Positions 28,278 through 36,164 of a stretch of 64,000 bases of DNA are shown in pieces. A program made the translations under genes and the position numbers. Within the stretch, counting starts at the first letter, position 1; every line of letters starts with the position of its first letter. The notes beneath the pieces are model-generated. The model was not told the origin of the DNA. It did not search any database and was given only the letters and a program-made list of their open reading frames with translations. This DNA is from Senimuribacter sp049852125 (GTDB lineage: Bacteria; Bacillota; Clostridia; Peptostreptococcales; Anaerovoracaceae): contig NZ_CP187532.1 in NCBI RefSeq assembly GCF_049852125.1, positions 2,852,001 through 2,916,000 on the forward strand, written 5' to 3'.

Positions 28278-28287
28278 ACCCTACACT
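28277..28287. repeat. 11-bp repeat, copy 2 (AACCCTACACT)
   Basis: Second exact copy of the repeat at 27468-27478, at the end of the MerR gene and upstream of the ABC ATPase gene. Confidence 0.55.
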
Positions 28288-28290
28288 TTG

Positions 28291-28312
28291 CCACCAATGT
28301 TTTCATTGGTGG
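28291..28312 (+). terminator. Hairpin between MerR and ABC genes
   Basis: CCACCAATG (28291-28299) pairs perfectly with CATTGGTGG (28304-28312) around TTTT. The tail TATTCTTATTT is only moderately T-rich, so it may be a partial terminator or attenuator in front of the transporter. Confidence 0.55.
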
Positions 28313-28349
28313 TATTCTTATTTCATGAAAGACAAAAGGAGGACATATT

Positions 28350-29081
28350 ATGCAGACTGTAATCAATGTGGAGCAGTTGTCAAAATCTTATGGCAATCTG
28401 CTTGCAGTAGACAAACTCAGTCTATCTGTAAAACGCGGAACCGTTTACGGGCTTCTTGGCGCAAACGGCGCGGGGAAAAGCACAACGATTGAGTGTATCT
28501 TAGGTACAAAAAATGCCGACAGCGGAACGGTATCCGTCTTGGGATGTAACCCCAAAAAAGACAGACACCACCTGTTTCAGAATGTCGGCGTTCAGTTTCA
28601 GGAGGGTGATTATCAGCCGGAAATTAAAGTTTCAGAGCTATGTGAAGAAACCGCCTGTCTTTATGAAGCGCCTGCCGACTGGAAGAAACTTTGTGAACAA
28701 TTTGAAATAGGGACTAAGACTGGCAACTCGGTAAAAAGTTTGTCCGGCGGAGAGCGACAACGCTTATTTATCGTGCTTGCCTTAATCCCGAACCCGGAAC
28801 TGGTATTCCTTGATGAACTGACTACCGGGCTTGACGCAAAAGCCCGGCGTGATGTTTGGAAAATATTATCTGAATTAAAAAGCAAGGGATTAACTATCTT
28901 TTTAACTTCTCATTTCATGGATGAAGTGGAAGCCCTATGTGACGAGATATGTATTTTGAAAAAGGGAAAGGCAGTCTTTTATGGAACTGTTGAACAGGCA
29001 AAGACGGCCAGTAGGTGTGAGAACTTTGAGGACGCCTATCTTATGCTTTCCGGTGAGGAGGAAAAAAATGAAATCATTTAG
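28350..29081 (+). CDS. ABC transporter ATP-binding protein
   Basis: The 243-residue ATPase has Walker A (GLLGANGAGKSTTIE), the signature LSGGERQRL, Walker B (LVFLDELTTGLD) and the switch His (TSHFMDE). Walker B ends in LDE, as in drug-exporter ATPases of the DrrA/CcmA type. It overlaps the permease gene by 14 nt, so the two form a classical ABC-2 exporter. Control by the MerR protein upstream is likely. The substrate is unknown. Confidence 0.9.
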   Translation: MQTVINVEQLSKSYGNLLAVDKLSLSVKRGTVYGLLGANGAGKSTTIECILGTKNADSGTVSVLGCNPKKDRHHLFQNVGVQFQEGDYQPEIKVSELCEETACLYEAPADWKKLCEQFEIGTKTGNSVKSLSGGERQRLFIVLALIPNPELVFLDELTTGLDAKARRDVWKILSELKSKGLTIFLTSHFMDEVEALCDEICILKKGKAVFYGTVEQAKTASRCENFEDAYLMLSGEEEKNEII

Positions 29082-29811
29082 AACGCTCTTGAAAAACGAA
29101 TTGAAATTAAACATCAGAAACATGAATATGGTTATCTTTGCTGTCATTATGCCGCTGATTGTTTTGATTATTCTGGGCTTCATTTACGGAACAAAACCCG
29201 CCGAAGACGGAGCGGCATACACTTTTATAGAACAGTCCTTTGGCGCATTATGCTGTATCTCCATTTGTGCGAGCGGGCTAATGGGCTTGCCTCTTGTCGT
29301 ATCAGAATATCGGGAACGAAAAATTTTGAAGCGTTTTCAAGTTACCCCTGTCAGTCCGGCAAAATTACTTTTAGTAGAATTTTTGATTTACGTTATCTAT
29401 TGCATTGTATCAATGCTTACTCTGTTCCCCGCCGCCGCGCTGTTATGGAAAATAAAAATACATGGTTCTTTCCTATTGTTCTTAGGAAGCTGGTTTTTGA
29501 CTATGGTATCGACTTTGAGCATAGGATTGTTAGTTGGAGGGATTGCGAAAAACACGAAAAGCGCGAGTGTGATTGCCTGTATTCTGTATTTTCCCATGCT
29601 GATTTTTTCGGGAGCAACGCTTCCCTTTGAGGTTATGCCCGTTGCCATGCAGAAGATAATCAGTATTTTTCCGTTAACACAAGGTATTCAGTTGATGAAA
29701 GCGGTATTTCTTGGATTTCCAGTTGAAAATGTGTTGCTTCCGGTTACTGTTATGTGTGCCGTTACACTCGTTTGTTTTGGCATCTCTGTAAAGTGTTTTA
29801 AATGGGAATAA
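29068..29811 (+). CDS. ABC-2 type permease
   Basis: ATG 29068 lies just after GAGGAGG. The 247-residue protein has six predicted membrane helices (for example MVIFAVIMPLIVLIILGFIY, FLTMVSTLSIGLLVGGIAKN). It also has the family-typical segment GVTPVSP-like QVTPVSPAKLLLVE and a late SGATLPFEVMP. It partners the ATPase encoded upstream, probably as a small-molecule exporter. Confidence 0.88.
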   Translation: MKSFRTLLKNELKLNIRNMNMVIFAVIMPLIVLIILGFIYGTKPAEDGAAYTFIEQSFGALCCISICASGLMGLPLVVSEYRERKILKRFQVTPVSPAKLLLVEFLIYVIYCIVSMLTLFPAAALLWKIKIHGSFLLFLGSWFLTMVSTLSIGLLVGGIAKNTKSASVIACILYFPMLIFSGATLPFEVMPVAMQKIISIFPLTQGIQLMKAVFLGFPVENVLLPVTVMCAVTLVCFGISVKCFKWE

Positions 29812-29823
29812 GCCTGGTTTTAG

Positions 29824-29955
29824 CGTTCCGAAGGAACGTGCAGCCGTCACCGCAGGTGGCGATCTCAGGGGTTTGGGGACATGTCACCAACAAGCATTTA
29901 GCAGGAAGTCCGGGAACGGATTTCCTGCTAAATACGCAATCTTACGGAAGATTGC
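29824..29955. other. Cluster of five dyads in a 300-bp gene-free gap
   Basis: The gap 29812-30112 holds no gene. It holds consecutive dyads: CGTTCC/GGAACG (29824-29838), CGTCACC/GGTGGCG (29845-29861), TTGGGGACATGTCACCAA (29873-29890), ATTTAGCAGGAA/TTCCTGCTAAAT (29896-29933) with an inner extension, and GCAATCTT/AAGATTGC (29936-29955). Such arrays are typical of origins of transfer or replication, or of transposon ends. It may be a remnant of another mobilizable element that carried part of the cargo. Confidence 0.5.
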
Positions 29956-30112
29956 ATTGCTTGCCATTTTGTGGAACCCCAGAAAAAGTTCTTGCACCAC
30001 GCAACGACATTGATAAACTGAAAGAAAGGCGGTATAATAAGGATGTAGCAAGAAACATATAAAGTTGTAATGAGATAAAAGTACAAATATAGTTGGAGTA
30101 GGTGGTGAAACG

Positions 30113-30925
30113 ATGTTTAGGATAGGAGAATTTTCAAAGCTGACGCAGGTATCTATTCGTATGCTCCGCTATTATGACGAGGCGGGCATTTTAACGCCAG
30201 CGGAGGTTGACAAGTGGACGGGACACCGACTTTATTCGGTGGAGCAAATACCACGTCTAAATAAAATCCTGTATTTGCGGGATAGCGGACTGAATGTTTC
30301 AGAAATCGCGCTTGCCCTGACGCTGGACGAGCAATCACTTCTTACACAGCTCAACAAAAAGCGCATAGAGATAGAAAATGCAATACAGGCTGAACGAGAA
30401 AAACTGCGGAAGATTGAACTTGCAAAAAGTGAAATACAGGGTGGTAAAGGAGAACTGCACTATAACATCTCCGTTAAGTCAATCCCTACATATCAGGTGC
30501 TATCCTTGCGGAAAGTTGTACCAACCTACTATTCCGAGGGCGACTTATGGAAAGAACTTTCTACTTTTACTGATGTGCAAAAAATAGAAATAACGAGCAA
30601 TACATTTTCCATTTATCACGATACAGAATTTCGGGAGATAGATGTTGATATTGAGCTATGTGCTCCGGTAAAGAAAATGGGAAAGGCAAAAGGACCATTT
30701 TGTTTCCGCATGACAGAACCAGTCCCGTATATGGCTTGCACAATGGTCTATGGAGATTTTGCAAATATAAAAGGAGCCTACCTTGCCTTTGCCGAATGGC
30801 TGCAGAAAAACAGCGAATACAAAATGTCTAACCCGATGCGTCAAATCGTACATAGAGGCCCGTGGAATGAGAATAATCCTGAAAAATATTTGATTGAACT
30901 TCAAATACCGCTGGAACACATATGA
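30113..30925 (+). CDS. MerR-family regulator with GyrI-like effector domain
   Basis: The 270-residue protein has an N-terminal MerR HTH (FSKLTQVSIRMLRYYDEAGI, about 6-26), a dimer helix (about 80-115) and a C-terminal GyrI/BmrR-like ligand domain. The latter shows YQVLSLRKVVPTYYSEG and YLIELQIPLE. Such regulators bind drugs or cations and untwist a 19-bp-spacer promoter. Exactly such a promoter, with a CTCACAT/ATGTGAG dyad in the spacer, lies directly downstream at 30983-31013. The trmO-GNAT pair is therefore the probable target. Confidence 0.87.
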   Translation: MFRIGEFSKLTQVSIRMLRYYDEAGILTPAEVDKWTGHRLYSVEQIPRLNKILYLRDSGLNVSEIALALTLDEQSLLTQLNKKRIEIENAIQAEREKLRKIELAKSEIQGGKGELHYNISVKSIPTYQVLSLRKVVPTYYSEGDLWKELSTFTDVQKIEITSNTFSIYHDTEFREIDVDIELCAPVKKMGKAKGPFCFRMTEPVPYMACTMVYGDFANIKGAYLAFAEWLQKNSEYKMSNPMRQIVHRGPWNENNPEKYLIELQIPLEHI

Positions 30926-30939
30926 TTGTACAGGCTTTG

Positions 30940-30975
30940 AAATGTCCTGCTAAAAAGGCAGGGCATTTTTTATTT
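30940..30975 (+). terminator. Terminator after MerR-GyrI gene
   Basis: AAATGTCCTGC (30940-30950) pairs with GGCAGGGCATTT (30957-30968), followed by a T-rich tract. Confidence 0.8.
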
Positions 30976-30982
30976 TTCCCTG

Positions 30983-31013
30983 TTGCATCTCACATGATGT
31001 GAGGTATTATACT
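30983..31013 (+). promoter_or_regulatory. MerR-type promoter with 19-bp spacer
   Basis: TTGCAT (30983-30988), a 19-bp spacer and TATACT (31008-31013). The spacer contains the dyad CTCACAT-g-ATGTGAG (30989-31003). A 19-20-bp spacer with a central dyad is the hallmark of promoters activated by MerR-family proteins, and such a regulator gene lies just upstream. Confidence 0.75.
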
Positions 31014-31043
31014 GGATTTACCAACATAGCAAGGAGGAAAAAT

Positions 31044-31517
31044 ATGACCTATCAATTAAAAGCCATTGGCAAAGTAAAGAATGATGAAAACGGCACATTT
31101 ATTCAGTTAGAGCCGGAGTACATTCCCGGACTGCAAGCCTTAGAGGGCTTCAGCCATATCAATGTCCTTTGGTGGTTCAGCGATTGCGACAACGACGCAG
31201 ATCGAAATGAATTACAGACAGAACAGCCCTATAAAGGCGCACCCGAAGTCATGGGTGTATTTGCGACACGCTCTCCTGTGCGTCCGAACCCTATTGCATT
31301 AACAGCGTCGGAAATTATCAACATTGATTTCACCAACGGCATGATTCGTGTTACATTCATTGACGCAAATGACAATACGCCCGTACTCGACATCAAGCCC
31401 TACACACCGAGTTTTGACAGGGTTGAAACACCTGGTGTTCCCGCATGGTGCAGCGAATGGCCGAAAAGCACAGAAGCCTCCGGCTATTTTGATTGGGGAC
31501 AGGTGTTCAACTTTTAA
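31044..31517 (+). CDS. trmO: TrmO-like tRNA methyltransferase (TsaA/YaeB family)
   Basis: ATG 31044 follows AAGGAGG (31031-31037). The 157-residue protein shows the TrmO pattern IGKVKNDENG, LEGFSHINVLWWF, GVFATRSPVRPNPIALTASE and VLDIKPYTPSFD. TrmO uses S-adenosylmethionine to methylate N6-threonylcarbamoyl-adenosine 37 in some tRNAs. In Clostridia short TrmO-like proteins are frequent in accessory islands. It is expressed from the MerR-type promoter just upstream, an unusual regulatory setting for a tRNA-modifying gene. Confidence 0.88.
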   Translation: MTYQLKAIGKVKNDENGTFIQLEPEYIPGLQALEGFSHINVLWWFSDCDNDADRNELQTEQPYKGAPEVMGVFATRSPVRPNPIALTASEIINIDFTNGMIRVTFIDANDNTPVLDIKPYTPSFDRVETPGVPAWCSEWPKSTEASGYFDWGQVFNF

Positions 31518-31528
31518 GGGGGTGGCTT

Positions 31529-32116
31529 ATGAAATTACAGGATTATGCTCAGAATAAGCCTGTTCTTGAAACGGAACAACTTATCCTACGCCCTCTGCGA
31601 AAAGAAGATGTTTCAGATTTGAAAGAATGGTTGGGTGACAGTTCCATTTATCAGTATTGGGGAAAACGCCCCGGGAAAAGTGACTTAAACCCGGAATTGC
31701 TTTTTCAAAAGCCGGAGAAACCAACAAAAAGTTTTCATTGGGGTATTGTGCACAAACAAGATTATAAAGTTATCGGGGATATGTGGGTGTATCTCATCGA
31801 AAATGACCGCATGGCAAAAGTAGCATTTCGCCTTTCTCCTGCTTATCAAGGCAACCGACTTATGACAGAAGCGCTGGCGAGAGTAGCTATCTTCTGCTTT
31901 GAAGAAACAGAATTGCAGCGTCTTTGGGCTGATGTTCACATCTGTAACATTGCGTCATTCAAAACTCTTGAAAAAGCGGGCTTCAAGCGTGAAGGGTTTA
32001 TTCGTGAGGGAAAAATGGTAAACATCTACTGCGATTATTATTTATATGGCATGACAAAAGCTGATTACATTGAGGTGATGGATAAATCCCAACACCCCAG
32101 CCGGAACAGTCCGTGA
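31529..32116 (+). CDS. GNAT N-acetyltransferase (RimJ/RimL type)
   Basis: ATG 31529 follows AAGGGGGTGG. The 195-residue protein has the RimJ/RimL layout: ETEQLILRPLRKEDVSDLKE, AFRLSPAYQGNRLMTEALAR (acetyl-CoA binding) and ASFKTLEKAGFKREGFIRE. Members acetylate ribosomal proteins or small molecules such as drugs. It lies 11 nt after trmO and shares its transcript. The substrate is unknown. Confidence 0.87.
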   Translation: MKLQDYAQNKPVLETEQLILRPLRKEDVSDLKEWLGDSSIYQYWGKRPGKSDLNPELLFQKPEKPTKSFHWGIVHKQDYKVIGDMWVYLIENDRMAKVAFRLSPAYQGNRLMTEALARVAIFCFEETELQRLWADVHICNIASFKTLEKAGFKREGFIREGKMVNIYCDYYLYGMTKADYIEVMDKSQHPSRNSP

Positions 32117-32183
32117 TACATCTTAGCTTAAATAAAATACATACAGGATTTCAGGTTATGTTTGCTATACTTACCTAAGGGAC

Positions 32184-32222
32184 ATGAAACGGATTTTAAT
32201 TGTCGAAGATGACAATCTATTA
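32184..32222 (+). pseudogene. Truncated response-regulator remnant
   Basis: ATG 32184 starts MKRILIVEDDNLL, the exact opening of an OmpR-type receiver domain including the acidic pair. Homology ends after about 13 codons and the frame runs into unrelated sequence. An AAGG SD and a -10-like TATACT (near 32168) stand upstream. This is the decapitated end of a two-component system lost by rearrangement. Confidence 0.6.
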
Positions 32223-32249
32223 CATATTGACATAAGGTTTCTATTTTGC

Positions 32250-32280
32250 AAAGTGCATTTTTCTAGTCAAAAAGCGCATT
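32250..32280. promoter_or_regulatory. Direct repeats upstream of AraC-GyrI gene
   Basis: AAAGTGCATT (32250-32259) and AAAGCGCATT (32271-32280) are 21 bp apart, two helical turns, about 65 bp before the AraC-family start. This is the usual geometry of AraC-type half sites. A TATAAT lies at 32311-32316. Confidence 0.55.
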
Positions 32281-32344
32281 GCGTGAAAAGCCTGGCAAAA
32301 AATAAAATGATATAATTTGAACATCAAATATAGGAGGTGCCACA

Positions 32345-33274
32345 ATGCACGCATGGGAAGCAATCGAACAATCCTTGACATATATCGAGGAACACTTGGC
32401 AGAAGAAATTTCGACGGAAGAATTGGCAAATAGCGTCGGCCTGTCCCCGTTCTATTTTCAGCGCTTGTTCAAGCGGCTGGTAAATAAACCGGTTCAGGAA
32501 TATGTGAAACTTCGCCGTCTGGCAAAGGTAATCGAAAATCTGGAAAGTACCAATCAGAGGATTCTTGACATTGCCTTGGACTATGGCTTTTCGAGCCATG
32601 CTAATTTTACGCGGGCTTTCAAGGAAACGTATGGGATCACACCCGAAAATTACAGGAGAAATTTACCAATGCTCAATACATTCGACAAGCCGGAAGTTTC
32701 TATGAATTACGTTTTGATAGACGAAGGGGTTCCGCTGGTGGTAGGAAATATCATCTTGGAAATCCAGAGAAAGACGTTGGAAAAACCGGAAATTTACCTC
32801 GGCTTGGAAACGGAAGTCCGCATTTCTGAACAAATCCCGGTTGGTGAAAGCACAGGTGTAGATGTGCCGGGACAGCTTTGGAGGCGTTATCACATGGAGA
32901 AGGCTTCAATCATAGCTAATCTAAATACTACTGTAGAAATGGGAATGTCCCATATGGAAGATACTGCACAGAACCTTTTCACTTATTTTGCGGGTGGTCT
33001 TGTTCAAAATATCCCAAATCGGCTACAAGATGGTTTTGTAAAGAGAGAGCTATCGGCAGGAAAATATATCGTTTGCAGAATCGAAGCAGAAAATTTTGAG
33101 GATTTGGTAACGGTGGCTCTGGACCAGGCCAGCAAATACTTTTTCGGTACATGGCTGCCCCACCACAGCTTAACCACGGAGCCTTTCTCGGCAGAAAAGT
33201 ATTATCGTGACTTAGAGGACATGGCTTGTATGGAAATTTGGGTTAAGCCTTTGTCCCTGAAAGAAAAAAACTAA
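32345..33274 (+). CDS. AraC-family regulator with GyrI-like domain
   Basis: The 309-residue protein opens with two HTH motifs of the AraC/XylS type (about 5-105; STEELANSVGLSPFYFQRLF and LDIALDYGFSSHANFTRAFK). The remaining ~200 residues resemble the GyrI-like effector domain of Rob/SoxS-related activators (VGNIILEIQRKTLEKPEIYL, KYIVCRIEAENFEDLV). It probably senses a lipophilic compound or drug. The DUF3788 gene follows by 10 nt and likely shares its mRNA. Confidence 0.87.
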   Translation: MHAWEAIEQSLTYIEEHLAEEISTEELANSVGLSPFYFQRLFKRLVNKPVQEYVKLRRLAKVIENLESTNQRILDIALDYGFSSHANFTRAFKETYGITPENYRRNLPMLNTFDKPEVSMNYVLIDEGVPLVVGNIILEIQRKTLEKPEIYLGLETEVRISEQIPVGESTGVDVPGQLWRRYHMEKASIIANLNTTVEMGMSHMEDTAQNLFTYFAGGLVQNIPNRLQDGFVKRELSAGKYIVCRIEAENFEDLVTVALDQASKYFFGTWLPHHSLTTEPFSAEKYYRDLEDMACMEIWVKPLSLKEKN

Positions 33275-33284
33275 GAAGGGTTTT

Positions 33285-33716
33285 ATGATGGATTGGAATG
33301 CGCTATATTCAAATGAGGAATCTCCATCGTTGGAGCAAGTCGCGGAATACATTAACAATCCGTTATGGGTGGAGTTTAATAGCCGTATACAGTCCGCCTA
33401 TCAAGTCAAGCCTTGCATGGAATACAGCCGTTGTTCCATGCAGGCAGGCTGGAATATTAAGTATAAAAAAGGTGGGAAGTCTCTTTGCACGCTCTATCCG
33501 ATGGAAGGCTACTTTATTGCCCTCGTGGTTGTGGGAAATCGTGAGCTTACGGAGGCAGAGCTTCTTATGCCGCTATGTTCTGGCTATGTGCAGACGGTAT
33601 TCAAAAACACGAAAACCGGAAATGGATTGAAATGGTTGATGTTGGAGGTACGGGATAGTGAGATTATGGAGAATGTCCTTCGCCTTATCAATCTTCGGAA
33701 GCGTATACCGTCATAA
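33285..33716 (+). CDS. DUF3788 family protein (2)
   Basis: ATG 33285 (SD AAGAAGGG) opens a 143-residue protein with CSMQAGWNIKYKKGGKSLCT and GLKWLMLEVRDSEIMENVLR, the DUF3788 features. It follows an AraC-GyrI gene; a DUF3788 protein beside a GyrI domain regulator hints at shared ligand handling, which is an inference. The first DUF3788 copy is at 18541. Confidence 0.78.
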   Translation: MMDWNALYSNEESPSLEQVAEYINNPLWVEFNSRIQSAYQVKPCMEYSRCSMQAGWNIKYKKGGKSLCTLYPMEGYFIALVVVGNRELTEAELLMPLCSGYVQTVFKNTKTGNGLKWLMLEVRDSEIMENVLRLINLRKRIPS

Positions 33717-33846
33717 CAGGAAATGAAAGCACAATCTTCGACAAGGCCGGATGAAGATAGCAACATTATGCAAGAAAACGAGATACGCATAAACTATAAT
33801 GGTATTATCGGGATAACTTTATGGAGGTGGCTTATGGAGGTGACTT

Positions 33847-34662
33847 ATGGATAACTCTAGCAGCAGAATTGTTTTTGACGAAAAACTTAATATAGAGGTG
33901 TTAACGCTGACAGGAATGATAGAAAACTTACCTCCGCATTTTCATGATTACTATGAATTAGGCTATATAGAAAGCGGAAGCCGACGAGTAATATGTCAAG
34001 GCAGGGAGTATAGAATAGGGAAAAATGATCTGCTCCTTTTTAACCCGAATGACAATCATACCTGCTTAGAATTGGAAAAAGAAGTGTTGGATTTCAGATG
34101 TTTTCACATCACTACTGAACGCATGGAAGAATTGGCATTGGAATGTATAGGATATGCTATATGTCCATATTTTGAGCCGCAGATCGTGCGCCAGAGTGAT
34201 CTTATTCCGCAAATCAAAGAGTTGATTGACTTAATTGAAAATGGATCGTATTGTGATTTGCAAAAGGAAGAACTGCTTTATATGATCATCGGCGATTTGG
34301 TTGCAGATTATGCTCAACCATTGAAATGCGAACAAATGGAAATTTCGGATAGCGTAGAACGTGCTTGCGAGTATATTGAAAGGCATTATGCCACAAACAT
34401 TTCTTTATGCGATTTGAGTTCCTTTACGGGCTTTAGTAAGTACCACTTTATACGTATGTTTACAAGAGAAAAGGGTATATCCCCCTATCGTTATATTGAA
34501 TGTATTAAAATGACAGAAGCAAAAAAATTGCTGAAGGCAGGAGAAGATTTATCAAATATCACCTATCAGCTTGGTTTTAGCAGCCAAAGTCACTTTACTA
34601 ATTTTTTCAAAAAATATGCCAGAGTAACTCCGAAACAATATAGCAAACTTTATAACGCTTAA
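33847..34662 (+). CDS. AraC-family regulator with cupin-like sensor
   Basis: The 271-residue protein has an N-terminal cupin-like domain (PPHFHDYYELGYIESGSRRV, KNDLLLFNPNDNHTC) and C-terminal double HTH (about 175-270; TNISLCDLSSFTGFSKYHFI, NITYQLGFSSQSHFTNFFKK). Upstream a 13-bp sequence with GGAGGTG is duplicated (about 33823-33847), giving two SD/ATG pairs; only the second ATG is in frame. No obvious target gene follows, so the regulated gene may have been lost or lie elsewhere. Confidence 0.85.
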   Translation: MDNSSSRIVFDEKLNIEVLTLTGMIENLPPHFHDYYELGYIESGSRRVICQGREYRIGKNDLLLFNPNDNHTCLELEKEVLDFRCFHITTERMEELALECIGYAICPYFEPQIVRQSDLIPQIKELIDLIENGSYCDLQKEELLYMIIGDLVADYAQPLKCEQMEISDSVERACEYIERHYATNISLCDLSSFTGFSKYHFIRMFTREKGISPYRYIECIKMTEAKKLLKAGEDLSNITYQLGFSSQSHFTNFFKKYARVTPKQYSKLYNA

Positions 34663-34725
34663 AATGAGCTTTTTGCATAAAACACTGGAATACAACAGGA
34701 ATATTTGTTGATGGTAAAAGAATAA

Positions 34726-35262
34726 ATGCCCACACTGACGGAAAGGGGGTGGCGACATGGGAAATTAGCTGTATTTGATATATCTGAACCAGGCGGTAGA
34801 ATTGCGGAAAAGCTGCTCATGTTGTTAAACGCCCGTCAGCGTCAGGAATTAGTAAATTATCTTCTTCATTCCGAAAAGCAACAGAATAATCCGGCTGACA
34901 GCCCATGTGCCATTCCCGAAACTTATAGGGTGCAGACAGTCTTGGATGAACCGTTTACAGAGATTCAAATGGGCGGTTTATATTTCTGCCAGGAGCAACG
35001 GCTTGTATGTATTGGCGAACAGGTAATCGAATTAACCGCTAAGGAATTTGACATCCTTGCTCTGTTAATCACACACCCGAAGCGGGTATTTACCTATGAG
35101 TTGATTATGGAATTGGTCTGGAATGAGGATTATTCCTACTACTCTCGCAAGGCAGTCAATAATCATGTGAGCAATCTGCGGAAGAAACTGAAAATTACGC
35201 CGGATTCCCCGGACTATATCAAAAGCGTTGTTGGCGTTGGTTATAAATTTGAAGTGCCGTAA
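34726..35262 (+). CDS. Receiver-less OmpR-type winged-helix protein, start region frameshifted
   Basis: The C-terminal ~100 residues form an OmpR/PhoB winged helix (IELTAKEFDILALLITHPKR, VNNHVSNLRKKLKITPDSPD, VVGVGYKFEV). There is no phospho-receiver domain; the N-terminus is a helical stretch (GGRIAEKLLMLLNARQRQEL). A good SD (AAAGGGGGTG, 34742-34751) points to ATG 34757, but that ATG reads only three codons before TAG. One extra T there would join it to the frame. ATG 34726 has no clear SD. It sits just before the van cluster; its function is unknown. Confidence 0.7.
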   Translation: MPTLTERGWRHGKLAVFDISEPGGRIAEKLLMLLNARQRQELVNYLLHSEKQQNNPADSPCAIPETYRVQTVLDEPFTEIQMGGLYFCQEQRLVCIGEQVIELTAKEFDILALLITHPKRVFTYELIMELVWNEDYSYYSRKAVNNHVSNLRKKLKITPDSPDYIKSVVGVGYKFEVP

Positions 35263-35338
35263 TATGACTATGGAATCAGACGGCAGTTGGATGTATCTAA
35301 GGTGTAGCTGCCTTTCTATCTGTTTTGCTTAATGTGGG

Positions 35339-35376
35339 TAATCGTCAAGATCAGAAGTAAGCTGCCTTGACGATTA
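35339..35376. promoter_or_regulatory. 11-bp perfect inverted repeat upstream of vanR
   Basis: TAATCGTCAAG (35339-35349) and CTTGACGATTA (35366-35376) are perfect inverted repeats 90 bp before vanR. There is no T-run on either side, so an operator or mRNA structure is as likely as a terminator. Confidence 0.5.
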
Positions 35377-35465
35377 TCTGTAATTATGCTACCATAGGCT
35401 GATAATGTGACAGCATTTTGGCAAATAATAAAGACAGACTGATCGGAGCAGTAAGGAGTAATGCA

Positions 35466-36164
35466 ATGAATGAAAAAATCCTAGTGGTCGATGATGAAAA
35501 AGAGTTGGCCGATTTAGTGGAAGTCTACCTGAAAAACGATGGATATACCGTTTATAAATTTTATAATGGCACGGATGCGTTAAAGTGCATTGAATCCGTT
35601 CCTCTGGATTTAGCCATATTGGATATTATGCTCCCGGATATTGATGGCTTTCAAATTTGCCAGAAGATCCGGGAGAAATTTTATTTTCCTGTGATTATGC
35701 TGACAGCGAAAGCCCTTGATGGGGATAAAATCATGGGGCTGTCCGTTGCGGACGACTATATCACGAAACCGTTCAATCCGCTGGAAGTGGTTGCCAGAGC
35801 AAAAGCGCAGTTACGACAGTATATGAGATACAGGCAGCCATCACTCAAACAGGAGGATGAACGCAACGAATACGATATAAGAGGGATGACGATCAGTAAG
35901 ATCAGCCACAAATGTATCTTGTTTGGAAAAGAACTCGGGCTGACGCCAACGGAGTTTTCTATTCTCTGGTATCTGTGTGAAAACCAGGGGAAGGTTGTTT
36001 CAACGGAGGAACTATTTGAAGCGGTATGGGGCGAAAAATACATTGATAACAATAATACCGTTATGGCCCATATCGGACGTCTCAGAGAGAAAATGAACGA
36101 ACGGGCCAAAAATCCGAAATTCATAAAAACTGTGTGGGGAGTGGGATATACCATTGAAAAATAA
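35466..36164 (+). CDS. vanR: Vancomycin-resistance response regulator VanR (VanD type)
   Basis: ATG 35466 lies 7 nt after AAGGAG (35453-35458). The 232 residues match the VanR-D length. The receiver shows KILVVDDEKELADLVEVYL, the phospho-acceptor Asp in LAILDIMLPDIDGF (about 53) and Lys in YITKPFNPLE. The C-terminal winged helix ends IKTVWGVGYTIEK. After phosphorylation by VanS it activates the vanY-vanH-vanD-vanX promoter. It overlaps vanS by 11 nt. The sequence is, as far as I remember, closer to VanR-D than to VanR-A or VanR-B. Confidence 0.92.
   Translation: MNEKILVVDDEKELADLVEVYLKNDGYTVYKFYNGTDALKCIESVPLDLAILDIMLPDIDGFQICQKIREKFYFPVIMLTAKALDGDKIMGLSVADDYITKPFNPLEVVARAKAQLRQYMRYRQPSLKQEDERNEYDIRGMTISKISHKCILFGKELGLTPTEFSILWYLCENQGKVVSTEELFEAVWGEKYIDNNNTVMAHIGRLREKMNERAKNPKFIKTVWGVGYTIEK

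Noticed and set aside
29802..30062. 86-codon frame after the ABC permease
   Set aside because: It runs through five hairpins and has no SD or recognisable domain; the DNA structure is the more likely function.
33285..33716. DUF3788 gene considered as a van accessory gene
   Set aside because: It is more than 2 kb away from vanR, with its own AraC neighbour and no van-related motif.
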